A stretch of DNA of 64,000 bases. Origin: Nibrella saemangeumensis. Lineage in GTDB: Bacteria > Bacteroidota > Bacteroidia > Cytophagales > Spirosomataceae. The stretch lies in contig NZ_BAABHD010000002.1 in the NCBI RefSeq assembly GCF_039541915.1, forward strand, positions 62,001-126,000, written 5' to 3'. Positions 26,582 through 34,551 of the stretch are shown here, piece by piece (the first letter of the stretch is position 1; each line of letters opens with the position of its first letter). A program made the translations under genes and the position numbers. The notes under the pieces are model-generated. The model searched no databases and was not told the origin of the DNA. It was given only the letters and a program-made list of their open reading frames with translations.

Positions 26582-28153
26582 TTAGTTCTTATCCCACCAG
26601 AGCGGGGTACTTACTTTATCGGGGCCGCCCAGCAAACTTTCGGCGGCTTTGACGGCGGCACCGTTGGTTTGTTTTTCAACATCCAGGAACGGTATGCGAC
26701 GGATAAAGGTACCCGCCGGCAGGTCGGCATTATCGGAGTTCGCTATCGGGTAGAGTTTCGGGAAGCGGGTCCGGCGGAACTCGGCGAAGGCCTCCAGCCC
26801 GTCAGGGTACAGGGCCAGCCATTTCTGGGTGCCGATCTGCTCCCGCTGAACAGCCTCCGTAGCGCCCCACTTAACCGGGATGTTTGACAGGGCCGGCGAC
26901 TTTAATCCGTCTTCGGGCGCAATCGGCGTTTTGTCGCTATTGATATAGGCGGTGATCGCATCGGCAGCGGTGATACCCCACTGCCTCATCGACATTTCAA
27001 TACCTTTTTCGTACATCGCCTGAGCCGTTCCGCCCATGTTCCAGCCGTTCAGAGCGCCTTCAGCCCGCAGCAGATACGCTTCGGCTGCGTGCATGATGTT
27101 CTGCGGGACCGTCAAGTTGCTTGTCCAGGCGGCACCGCTACCCGATACCCAGCGCGTTCCAACGTTTGAGTTGGCGTTGTTGGAGTTGATAGCCTCCCCC
27201 AACTGAGCGGGTGTTAAGCCATTCCGCAGGCCTTCGAACGTATTTGTGGTTGTTGCGGGCTGGAAGTAAATACCAATACGCGGGTCTGCATAGCCTTTCA
27301 GCACCGATTCCATGGAAGCCGACATCCGGAACTCGTTCCAGACCGCAATCCGACCCAAGCCGTTGTGGTCGCTACCAGCAAGGTTTTTCACCATCCAGGC
27401 ATCATCGGCAATATCGGTCATCACTCCACCCGCAACGGCCGCTTCAGCCTGTGTCTTGGCCACGGCCGGAGTCACTTTGGAGACCCGTAATGCGAGCCGC
27501 AGGCGCAGCGTATTGGCAAACTTGATCCACTTGTTTACATCACCCTTGTAAATCAGGTCGAAGTTACCATAGGGTTTTTCCGCCGTTTTTCCTTTCAAAA
27601 CGGTTGTAGCTTCATCGAGTTTCTTGAAGAAGTCTTCGTAGATTTTATCCTGAGGATCATAAGCCACCGACCGGCCCGGCTCACCAGCTTTAAAATACGG
27701 AATGGGGCCGTAATAGTCGGTCAGGCGGTGGAACGCCATGACCCACCAGATTTTAGCCAGCGCATTCTCGGCCGATGCCTTATCGGTCTGGTCGAGCAGC
27801 GTTTTCAACTGCGGCACCACCTGCGTATAGATCGGATTCCAGTGACCCGGTAACCAGTCCATCCGCATCACGTACCGGTCGGACGGAAAATAGGTGGCCG
27901 AGGTGGCAAAATACTGGCTGTATAGATCGGCAAAGAGATTCTGCGCGATCTGATAAGTGCCGTCGGAATAAGACGCCTGCTGCTGCGCCCGTGAGAACAG
28001 ATACGGGTATTCGTTAGCGCCCAGGGTGGTCAGCTTGGTTTTGTTGGTATTCAGTTCCTCAAACTTGTCGGTGCAACCAGCCATCAGGATCGTTGCGCCG
28101 GCCACCATACCAGCCCCGGCCAGTTGTTTGAGCGATATATGAAGTTTATTCAT
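26582..28153 (-). CDS. SusD/RagB-family outer-membrane lipoprotein
   Basis: 523 residues from MNKLHISLKQ at 28153. The signal sequence ends in ILMAGC, so Cys27 is lipidated. The mature part matches the SusD-like_2 type (ELNTNKTKL, YPYLFSRAQQQASY, YYGPIPYFKAGEPG, WIKFANTLRLRLALRVSK, AEAYLLRAEGALNGW), with TPR-like helices that sit as a lid on the SusC barrel and bind oligosaccharide or peptide. It is encoded right after SusC with a 71-bp gap, the usual order. Ligand cannot be read from the sequence, and no glycoside hydrolase gene is in the same operon. Confidence 0.95.
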   Translation of the reverse strand: MNKLHISLKQLAGAGMVAGATILMAGCTDKFEELNTNKTKLTTLGANEYPYLFSRAQQQASYSDGTYQIAQNLFADLYSQYFATSATYFPSDRYVMRMDWLPGHWNPIYTQVVPQLKTLLDQTDKASAENALAKIWWVMAFHRLTDYYGPIPYFKAGEPGRSVAYDPQDKIYEDFFKKLDEATTVLKGKTAEKPYGNFDLIYKGDVNKWIKFANTLRLRLALRVSKVTPAVAKTQAEAAVAGGVMTDIADDAWMVKNLAGSDHNGLGRIAVWNEFRMSASMESVLKGYADPRIGIYFQPATTTNTFEGLRNGLTPAQLGEAINSNNANSNVGTRWVSGSGAAWTSNLTVPQNIMHAAEAYLLRAEGALNGWNMGGTAQAMYEKGIEMSMRQWGITAADAITAYINSDKTPIAPEDGLKSPALSNIPVKWGATEAVQREQIGTQKWLALYPDGLEAFAEFRRTRFPKLYPIANSDNADLPAGTFIRRIPFLDVEKQTNGAAVKAAESLLGGPDKVSTPLWWDKN

Positions 28154-28224
28154 GGAGTACAATGTTTAACGGAATCGGAATTATCAAATCAGGATAAGTA
28201 AGTCGCATTGGACCGCAACACTGA

Positions 28225-31200
28225 CTAAAAGCCGAGTTTAAGGTTCAGACCAATGGTCCGGGTCGACGGCAGGTTACCGTATTCGACGCCCTGGAAGTTA
28301 CCGGCACCCAGGTTCACATCCGGGTCGAACGGCAGCTTACGCTTCTCCACTCCCGGAATATCGAGCGTGGCGTACCCCCGGTAGATAAAGAACAGGTTAC
28401 GGCCAACCAGCGACAGACGGGCATTTTTCACGAAGAAGCTGCCCGGCATCGGGATATTGTAGCCGAATGAGAACTCCCGCAGACGCACATTGGTGGTTGA
28501 ATACGTAAAGAACTCACCCCACGAATACCGGCCACCCGATACGGTGGTCCAGAAGGTTTCGGCATTGATGGCTTTGGCGTTGACTTCGCCTTTATCCGTG
28601 ACGGCCGGCAGTACCCAGCCTCCTTCGCGGTTGTTGGTGGTGTAAGCCGCAGCGCCGTCGAATGCCAGGTTAGCTTCCGTGCCCGAGGTCATGGTACCGC
28701 CAAAGCGGCCGTCGATCAGGATACCGGCCGTAAACCGGCCGTAATTGAACTGGTTGTTCCAGCCCAGCATAAACTTAGGGTTGAAATTGCCAATCTTCTT
28801 CTGCGCACTCACTACCGGCTTGCCGTTCGCGTCGACCACAAACCGGCCCTGTGCATCTGTTTGCCAGCCCTGGGCGTACATATCACCGTAGGAGCCACCT
28901 TCGGCCACTACCGGCCCGGCCGTGCGGCCATAGCCACCAGCCAGGAAGGCCAGTTTGATGTCGGGGTGCAGTTCAATGATCTTGTTGGTGTTGCGCGAGA
29001 AGTTGAGCGTCATATCCCAGTTGAGGTTTCCCTCCCGCAGCGGCTTGCCCGTCAGCGTCACTTCAATACCCCGGTTCTCAATATTACCGGCGTTGACAAA
29101 TTGGTTAGAGAATCCTGAGGCCGGTGCCAGCCCGAGCGTCAGCAACTGGTTGACAGTATTACTCTTGTAGTAAGTCACATCCAGCCCGAGCCGGTTGCCG
29201 AAGAAGCGCCAGTCGAGACCAAATTCGAGCGACGAGGAGATTTCGGGCTTCAGGTTCTCAGCCGGCCGGGTAGCCTCCCGCGAGACGAAACCGCCCGTGC
29301 CGCCCTGCGAGAACGAATATGTTTGGGCCAGCAGATACGGATCGGTGTCGTTACCGACCCGGGTATAAGCCGCCCGCACCTTGGCGAACGAAATCCAGGC
29401 CGGCAGGTTTGTCATGTCGGAGATGATGGCGTTCACCCCCACCGACGGGTAGAAGTACGAATGCGGAGCCGGCAGGGTCGACGACCAGTCATTACGCGCC
29501 GTCAAATCAAGTGTCAGGTAGTCTCTGAAAGAAAGCGCTGCCGTTCCGTACACCGACTGAATCTCCTTTTCCGACAGACCAACGACCTGCACCAGGTTAC
29601 GGGCGAAGGACAGGTCGAACTTGTTAGGCACGAGCAAGCCGTTAGCCGTAGCCCCTACCGTCGACAGCTTTTGGAACATCCTGGCCGCCCCGAAGTTGTA
29701 CGTTACCTTCAGCGACTCGCCTAATTTGTTCTCGCCTGACAGCAGCACATCCATGTTGGTTTCGGTCGTTTCGGAAACAAAATCCTGGTAGCTACCACCG
29801 GGGCCAGCAAACAGCAGCGTGCGGTCGGACCACCTGCGCTGGATGCGGTCGCTGTAGCGGTCGAGGCTGATCCGGCCCTGAATGTTCAGCCAGTCGGTAA
29901 GCTGGTACCGGGCTGATCCTAAGGCAATGACCCGATTCCGTTTTTCCAGATCGGCGGTGCGGTTGATGGTCCAGTAGGGGTTCATGTAGATGGATGACGA
30001 ACCCCAGTAAGTTGGCAACCCGGCGGCCGTTTCAAACTCCTTGTACTTGTTCAGATCTACCGACCGGGGAACCTTGTACACGTTCATCATAATAGCACTT
30101 TCCTCACCTGAGCGCGGCTTGTTGTTGATGCTTTGGTCGGTATAGGTAACCTTGGCATCCGTCGAGAAGCGGGACGACAGCTGCGTGTTGATGCGCAGGT
30201 TCAGGGTATGACGGGTCAGATCGTTGTTCGGCAGGATACCCTGATTCAGGTTGTGGGTGTACGACATATACGTCTGCACTTTGTCGGTTCCCCCCGAGAT
30301 GCCGATGGCGTTGTTGGTTGAAACGCCACTCCGGAAAAAATCGCGGATGTTGTTCGGGTAGAACGTGCCGCCCTTGGCCCCCCAGCTTCCGTTGGACGTA
30401 GCGCTGGTGGTGCCGCCGTTCCCCTGTCCGTATTCGTTCTGCAACTGAGGTAACAGCAGCGGGTTCTCGACCACCACGCCCGAGTTTATATCGGCCGAGA
30501 TCCGGCCCGATTTTCCGCGCTTGGTGGTAATCATGATCACGCCGTTGGCCGCCCGGCTCCCGTACAATGCCGAGGCTGCAGCTCCTTTCAGGATGTTCAT
30601 CGACTCAATATCGTCGGGGTTGATATTATTAGCACCGTCGGAGCCGTTGATACCGCCGAAGTCGCTGCCGACTTGTCCACGTACGCTGTTGTCGATAGGG
30701 ACACCATCAATGACAAACAGGGCGTTATTATTACCTCGGATGGAGCGGTTACCCCGCAGGGTTACGCGGGTGGCGCTACCCGGTCCGCTGGCGCCCTGCG
30801 TAATCACCAGACCGGCTGCCTTACCCTGCAGCGTATTCACAAAGTTGGCATCGCGCACATCGGTCAGCTGCTTCCCGTCTATTTTCTGGGTGGCATAGGT
30901 GAGTGTTTTGGCTTGGCGCTCAATACCCAGCGCCGTCACCACAACCTCGTTCAGCGTACGGGAGTCAATCTCCAGCGAAACATTGAGCTGCGTGGTGCCC
31001 GCATTAAAGGGAACTTCCCGGTTGTTGAAGCCTACCGACGATACAACCAATACGCCCGACTCAGGGACCAGCATCTGGAACCTCCCTGTTGCGTCGGTAT
31101 TTGTACCACGAGTTGTGCCTTTTAACACAACGTTTGCGCCGGGCATAGGTTGGCCGGTTTCGTCTCTAACAAGACCTGAAATCTGCCTTTCCTGCGCCCA

Positions 31201-31257
31201 AAGCGCACAGGTAGCCAGCAGAAAGACCAACAGTGTAGTGAGTAGTGGTCTCCACAT
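28225..31257 (-). CDS. SusC/RagA-family TonB-linked outer-membrane transporter
   Basis: 1010 residues. Signal peptide (about 1-22), then a carboxypeptidase-like regulatory domain (about 24-98; VRDETGQPMPGANVVLKGT), a TonB-box region (about 105-120; LNEVVVTALGIERQAK), a plug domain (about 125-240; GKAAGLVITQGASGPGSATR, then GNNNALFVIDGVPIDNS and SMNILKGAAASALYGSRAA) and a 22-strand barrel ending in the RTIGLNLKLGF C-terminal strand. It imports bulky substrates, with SusD as lid, powered by TonB. The plug is the RagA-like type rather than starch type. Its own anti-sigma/FecR regulator is not adjacent, and no dedicated enzyme operon is linked. Confidence 0.97.
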   Translation of the reverse strand: MWRPLLTTLLVFLLATCALWAQERQISGLVRDETGQPMPGANVVLKGTTRGTNTDATGRFQMLVPESGVLVVSSVGFNNREVPFNAGTTQLNVSLEIDSRTLNEVVVTALGIERQAKTLTYATQKIDGKQLTDVRDANFVNTLQGKAAGLVITQGASGPGSATRVTLRGNRSIRGNNNALFVIDGVPIDNSVRGQVGSDFGGINGSDGANNINPDDIESMNILKGAAASALYGSRAANGVIMITTKRGKSGRISADINSGVVVENPLLLPQLQNEYGQGNGGTTSATSNGSWGAKGGTFYPNNIRDFFRSGVSTNNAIGISGGTDKVQTYMSYTHNLNQGILPNNDLTRHTLNLRINTQLSSRFSTDAKVTYTDQSINNKPRSGEESAIMMNVYKVPRSVDLNKYKEFETAAGLPTYWGSSSIYMNPYWTINRTADLEKRNRVIALGSARYQLTDWLNIQGRISLDRYSDRIQRRWSDRTLLFAGPGGSYQDFVSETTETNMDVLLSGENKLGESLKVTYNFGAARMFQKLSTVGATANGLLVPNKFDLSFARNLVQVVGLSEKEIQSVYGTAALSFRDYLTLDLTARNDWSSTLPAPHSYFYPSVGVNAIISDMTNLPAWISFAKVRAAYTRVGNDTDPYLLAQTYSFSQGGTGGFVSREATRPAENLKPEISSSLEFGLDWRFFGNRLGLDVTYYKSNTVNQLLTLGLAPASGFSNQFVNAGNIENRGIEVTLTGKPLREGNLNWDMTLNFSRNTNKIIELHPDIKLAFLAGGYGRTAGPVVAEGGSYGDMYAQGWQTDAQGRFVVDANGKPVVSAQKKIGNFNPKFMLGWNNQFNYGRFTAGILIDGRFGGTMTSGTEANLAFDGAAAYTTNNREGGWVLPAVTDKGEVNAKAINAETFWTTVSGGRYSWGEFFTYSTTNVRLREFSFGYNIPMPGSFFVKNARLSLVGRNLFFIYRGYATLDIPGVEKRKLPFDPDVNLGAGNFQGVEYGNLPSTRTIGLNLKLGF

Positions 31258-31811
31258 ACATCATAGGGGTTAAATGGTGAAAATAGGTTTATAGATAATC
31301 TTTATAAAAAAGATTCAAGCGATAAGAAGCCAACCCGGCATAGCTTGGCCCAAATAGGGTGGCCGGAGGACTCAATGCCCGCGGTCGGAAGGCCGGGCGA
31401 CCGGCTGTTTATGAAGCTGAGTTAACCTGTTCTCCTGGCAGCGAGGCCTTAGGAAAACAGGTAAGCTGCTTGTTGAGCAGATGTATAACAAGTGGCAGTC
31501 AAGGTAGACAATTGGGAAAAGTATGTCAAGAAAAGTGCGATTTACTTTTTTGAACGGCTGTGCAGCGAGGGATGAGCGCGAAGCCCGGAAAGGCGGGGGC
31601 TTTCACGTAATTGTACGCGTGCGACTGCGTACTCCTCCCTGATTTGCAAAATCCGGTATTATCCGCTAGTTGGCCGGCTGAAACCGCCGTACCTTTGTCT
31701 CAATATTCCACACCACACACGATCTTCCCAAAACAAAAACTGCATCCGGAACCCCAACCGGATGCAGTTTTTGTTTTGGCTTCTTCCTGCCGGTGTGTCG
31801 GCAGGAACAGG
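31258..31811. other. 554-bp noncoding region between SusC and DoxX genes
   Basis: Both neighbours are on the minus strand, so the left part must hold the SusC promoter and leader. A small hairpin AATCTT-TATAAAA-AAGATT (31297-31315) lies about 40 bp upstream of the SusC start. The right part holds the long terminator hairpin at 31728-31779. The short open frames in this stretch show no protein family character. Nothing else was recognised. Confidence 0.5.
31728..31779. terminator. Perfect 22-bp hairpin terminator downstream of DoxX
   Basis: CCAAAACAAAAACTGCATCC(GG) and its exact complement form a 22-bp stem with an 8-nt loop (AACCCCAA). The A-rich left arm and T-rich right arm make it a strong bidirectional terminator. 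It sits 33 bp beyond the DoxX stop. Confidence 0.93.
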
Positions 31812-32255
31812 TCACCGCCCAAACGTACCAGGTCGGCGCGGCCAGGCCGAGTTACGCTCCCGGCCATCGATCGAATATTTACCGGGACCCGTAAAAAATA
31901 ACGTAGTATACAATAGTATATAAAGGAGGGGCAGTTCGCGATCACCGAAAGGCTTACCGGCATTAGCCAGGAAGGCGGCTACCAGCATGGTGATTATAAT
32001 CGGCAGAACAGCCAGACGGGTCTGAAAGCCAATCAGCACCAGCAACGCACAACCCACCTCCGCCAGCATAGCCAATACCAGCGAAGGGCCGCTGCCAATA
32101 CCAAGCGGATCACCAAACGTCATGGTCCCGTTCAGGACCTTTGTTAGTTTCGGTATACCGTGGGTGAGCATAAAACCCGTGAGTAATATGCGCAGAATCA
32201 ACAACCAGACATGAATGGCAGACTGGGTGGCGGCCGTACCCAATAGTGGTTTCAT
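31812..32255 (-). CDS. DoxX family membrane protein
   Basis: 147 residues from the ATG at 32255; the longer frame would add 60 residues with no membrane or family character. Four membrane helices (about 14-34, 51-71, 76-96 and 106-126) and the LRILLTGFMLTHGIPKL start and LAMLAEVGCALLVLIGFQTRLA are typical of DoxX/DoxD-like proteins, here the short bacterial type. Members have been linked to redox or thiosulfate-quinone and oxidative stress functions, but no firm activity exists for this clade. It is followed by the 22-bp hairpin terminator. Charged residues such as PFGDRELPLLY are kept. Confidence 0.85.
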   Translation of the reverse strand: MKPLLGTAATQSAIHVWLLILRILLTGFMLTHGIPKLTKVLNGTMTFGDPLGIGSGPSLVLAMLAEVGCALLVLIGFQTRLAVLPIIITMLVAAFLANAGKPFGDRELPLLYILLYTTLFFTGPGKYSIDGRERNSAWPRRPGTFGR

Positions 32256-32424
32256 AAGCAAACGTTTGCAAAGTACAGAGCATAGGTACAGGTTACTGTT
32301 AAGTCTATTCAGTAGCCTACGCCTATAGACGTAATAACGGACAGCTTTTGTAAGTGTTTTACCGATTTTGCAGAGAGAGCCGAAATGACAGAAGAGCGGT
32401 ACAGGGCGTAGTTTCACCCAAAAG

Positions 32425-32456
32425 AAAAAAGGCACTCGACAATTAAGTCAAGCGCC
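32425..32456 (-). terminator. tRNA-Gly terminator
   Basis: On the minus strand GGCGCTTGAC pairs with GTCGAGTGCC (two G-U pairs) around a 6-nt loop and is followed by TTTTTT. It lies 23 bp after the tRNA 3' end and is a proper intrinsic terminator. Confidence 0.88.
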
Positions 32457-32478
32457 TGTCATACAGGTGGGTACAGAG

Positions 32479-32551
32479 AGCGGGAAACGGGTCTCGAACC
32501 CGCGGCCTGCAGCTTGGGAAGCTGCCGCTCTACCAACTGAGCTACTCCCGC
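32479..32551 (-). tRNA. tRNA-Gly (anticodon CCC)
   Basis: 73 nt read on the minus strand. Acceptor arm GCGGGAG/TTCCCGC with a G-U pair at position 7, D-arm GCTC-AGTTGGTA-GAGC, anticodon arm GCAGC-TTCCCAA-GCTGC with anticodon CCC, and T-arm GCGGG-TTCGAGA-CCCGT. A U discriminator base follows and CCA is not encoded. All stems pair and invariant bases are present. It reads GGG glycine codons. The terminator follows at 32425-32456. Confidence 0.97.
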
Positions 32552-32591
32552 CAACCGTTTGGTATGCCCAAAGATTCAAAAAAAATAAACG

Positions 32592-32621
32592 TTTGTCAAC
32601 GCCTGATTAAAAATACTTCTG
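32592..32621 (+). promoter_or_regulatory. Putative promoter of the GH9 gene (TTTG-N18-TACTTCTG)
   Basis: TTTG at 32592-32595 is followed after 18 bases by TACTTCTG (one mismatch to TAnnTTTG), 81 bp before the ATG at 32702. Spacing is within the range seen for Bacteroidota promoters. Confidence 0.45.
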
Positions 32622-32701
32622 GCAAATTTTTACTATTCCCCGGATCGATTCAGCCGGTAATACCTACCCGCAATTGTATCAAAGATGTATCTTGTAGCAT
32701 T

Positions 32702-34504
32702 ATGAGATACCTATCCCTGATTTTCCTCCTGTTTATTCTGACAACTTCTTTTCATAAGCCAGGCGCCCAAACCGCCTGGATACGCATCAACTGGCTTGGT
32801 TATCAACCCAATGGCATTAAGGCGGCCGTTTGGGGCAGTAAAATCAATGAACCGCTGAAGCGTTTTCAACTGGTAGAGGCTCAGACTGGAAAAGCTGTTT
32901 ACGAACACACCGCCGGAAACGCGTTTGGTACGTACGGCCCTTTTGTGCAATCGTACCGGCTGGATTTTTCAGGTTTTCGGAAGCCCGGCACGTACTACCT
33001 CAAAGCAGGTACGGTGCAGTCGCCGGAGTTCCGGATTGGGGAGAGTGTATACGATGGCACCGCCGATTTCTGCCTGCGCTATATGCGGCAGCAGCGCAGC
33101 GGTTTCAACCCCTACCTGAAAGATTCCTGCCATACGCACGATGGGTATACGATGTACGGGCCGATGCCCGACAGCACGCATATCGATGTCTCGGGCGGGT
33201 GGCACGATGCCTCCGACTACCTCCAATACTCGACCACCTCGGCCAACGCCACCTACCACCTGCTGGCCGCTTACCGGGATTTTCCGGGCGTCTTTACGGA
33301 TACCCACCAGGCAAATGGCCTGGGAGGCAGCAATGCCGTAGCTGATGTGCTGGACGAAGCCCGCTGGGGCCTGGACTGGCTGCTGAAGATGCACCCCAAA
33401 GACGACTGGCTATTTAACCAGCTCGCCGACGACCGCGACCATATGGGCATGCGCATCCCGAAAGAAGACAACTTCTACGGCAAAGGCTTTGAGCGGCCGG
33501 TCTACTTCTGCACCGGCCAGCCACAAGGACTCTTTAAATACAAGAACCGGGCAACCGGCGTAGCCTCCACGGCCGGAAAATTTAGCAGTGCCTTCGCGCT
33601 GGGGTATCAACTGCTGCGGCAACGTGATCCGGCTTATGCCAATCAACTACAGCACCGTGCCCAAACGGCCTATGTGCTTGGTCTTCAGAAGCCGGGTGCC
33701 TGCCAGACTGCCCCCGGCCGGGCTCCGTACTTTTATGAAGAAGATAACTGGACCGACGATATGGAACTGGCCAGTGTGGAACTCCACAACCTGGCTAAAG
33801 CTATGGGTCAACCCCAGGGTGATTATCTAGCTAAAGCGGTGGCTTACGCCCGTCAGGAGCCGGTGACGTCGTGGATCAAAAACGATACGGCCCGCCATTA
33901 CCAGTGGTATCCGTTTATCAACGTAGGCCATTACGAACTGGCGAAGCAGCTTACTACCAGCCAGCGCCGGCCAATCATTAACTATTACAAAGCAGGTATC
34001 GAAACAATCTGGCAGAAAGCGAAAACCAATGCGTTTCACCGTGCTATACCATTTATCTGGTGCAGCAATAACCTGACCACCTCCTTCGCCATTCAATGCT
34101 ACTGGTACCGCAAGTTAACCGGCGATACCCAATACGCCCAACTGGAGCAGGCCTGCTTCGACTGGCTATTTGGCTGCAATCCATGGGGTACCAGTTTTGT
34201 ATATGGCCTCCCAAGCTGGGGCGACACACCCGTTGATCCCCATTCGGCCTTTACCCACCTGAAAAACTACCCGATTGATGGGGGCTTAGTCGACGGTCCC
34301 GTTCTCGGCAGTATTTATAAAAACCTGATTGGCATTACCCTAAAAGACCCTGATGAATACGCTGAATTCCAGAGCGACCTGGTTGTTTACCACGACGATT
34401 ACGGCGACTACAGCACCAACGAACCGACCATGGACGGCACGGCATCACTCATTTATCTGCTGGCCGCTAAGGAAGCAGAGAGGAAAGCGACACGTAAAAA
34501 ATAA
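32702..34504 (+). CDS. Glycoside hydrolase family 9 (endoglucanase-type), exported
   Basis: 600 residues from the ATG at 32702; a longer in-frame start would add 46 residues before the signal peptide. The signal (MRYLSLIFLLFILTTSF) is followed by an Ig-like N-terminal cellulase domain (about 24-112; IRINWLGYQPNGIKAAVWGS, YYLKAGTVQSPEF) and the alpha-barrel GH9 catalytic domain. Asp169 and Asp172 in GGWHDASDY and Glu574 in STNEPTMDG fit the nucleophile-activating Asp pair and proton-donating Glu. GH9 enzymes cut beta-1,4-glucans and related glycans by inversion. An OPT transporter gene follows 47 bp later. Confidence 0.93.
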   Translation: MRYLSLIFLLFILTTSFHKPGAQTAWIRINWLGYQPNGIKAAVWGSKINEPLKRFQLVEAQTGKAVYEHTAGNAFGTYGPFVQSYRLDFSGFRKPGTYYLKAGTVQSPEFRIGESVYDGTADFCLRYMRQQRSGFNPYLKDSCHTHDGYTMYGPMPDSTHIDVSGGWHDASDYLQYSTTSANATYHLLAAYRDFPGVFTDTHQANGLGGSNAVADVLDEARWGLDWLLKMHPKDDWLFNQLADDRDHMGMRIPKEDNFYGKGFERPVYFCTGQPQGLFKYKNRATGVASTAGKFSSAFALGYQLLRQRDPAYANQLQHRAQTAYVLGLQKPGACQTAPGRAPYFYEEDNWTDDMELASVELHNLAKAMGQPQGDYLAKAVAYARQEPVTSWIKNDTARHYQWYPFINVGHYELAKQLTTSQRRPIINYYKAGIETIWQKAKTNAFHRAIPFIWCSNNLTTSFAIQCYWYRKLTGDTQYAQLEQACFDWLFGCNPWGTSFVYGLPSWGDTPVDPHSAFTHLKNYPIDGGLVDGPVLGSIYKNLIGITLKDPDEYAEFQSDLVVYHDDYGDYSTNEPTMDGTASLIYLLAAKEAERKATRKK

Positions 34505-34551
34505 TTGAGTACATTACCCTCAAAATTTGCTGTTTGACCCCTTCTCCCAAC

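Noticed and set aside
31359..31553. 64-codon open frame in the susC upstream region
   Set aside because: No family, no signal peptide and no start context; treated as noncoding.
32564..32701. N-terminal extension of the GH9 gene
   Set aside because: The ATG at 32702 puts a clean signal peptide at the N-terminus, and the putative promoter lies inside the extension.
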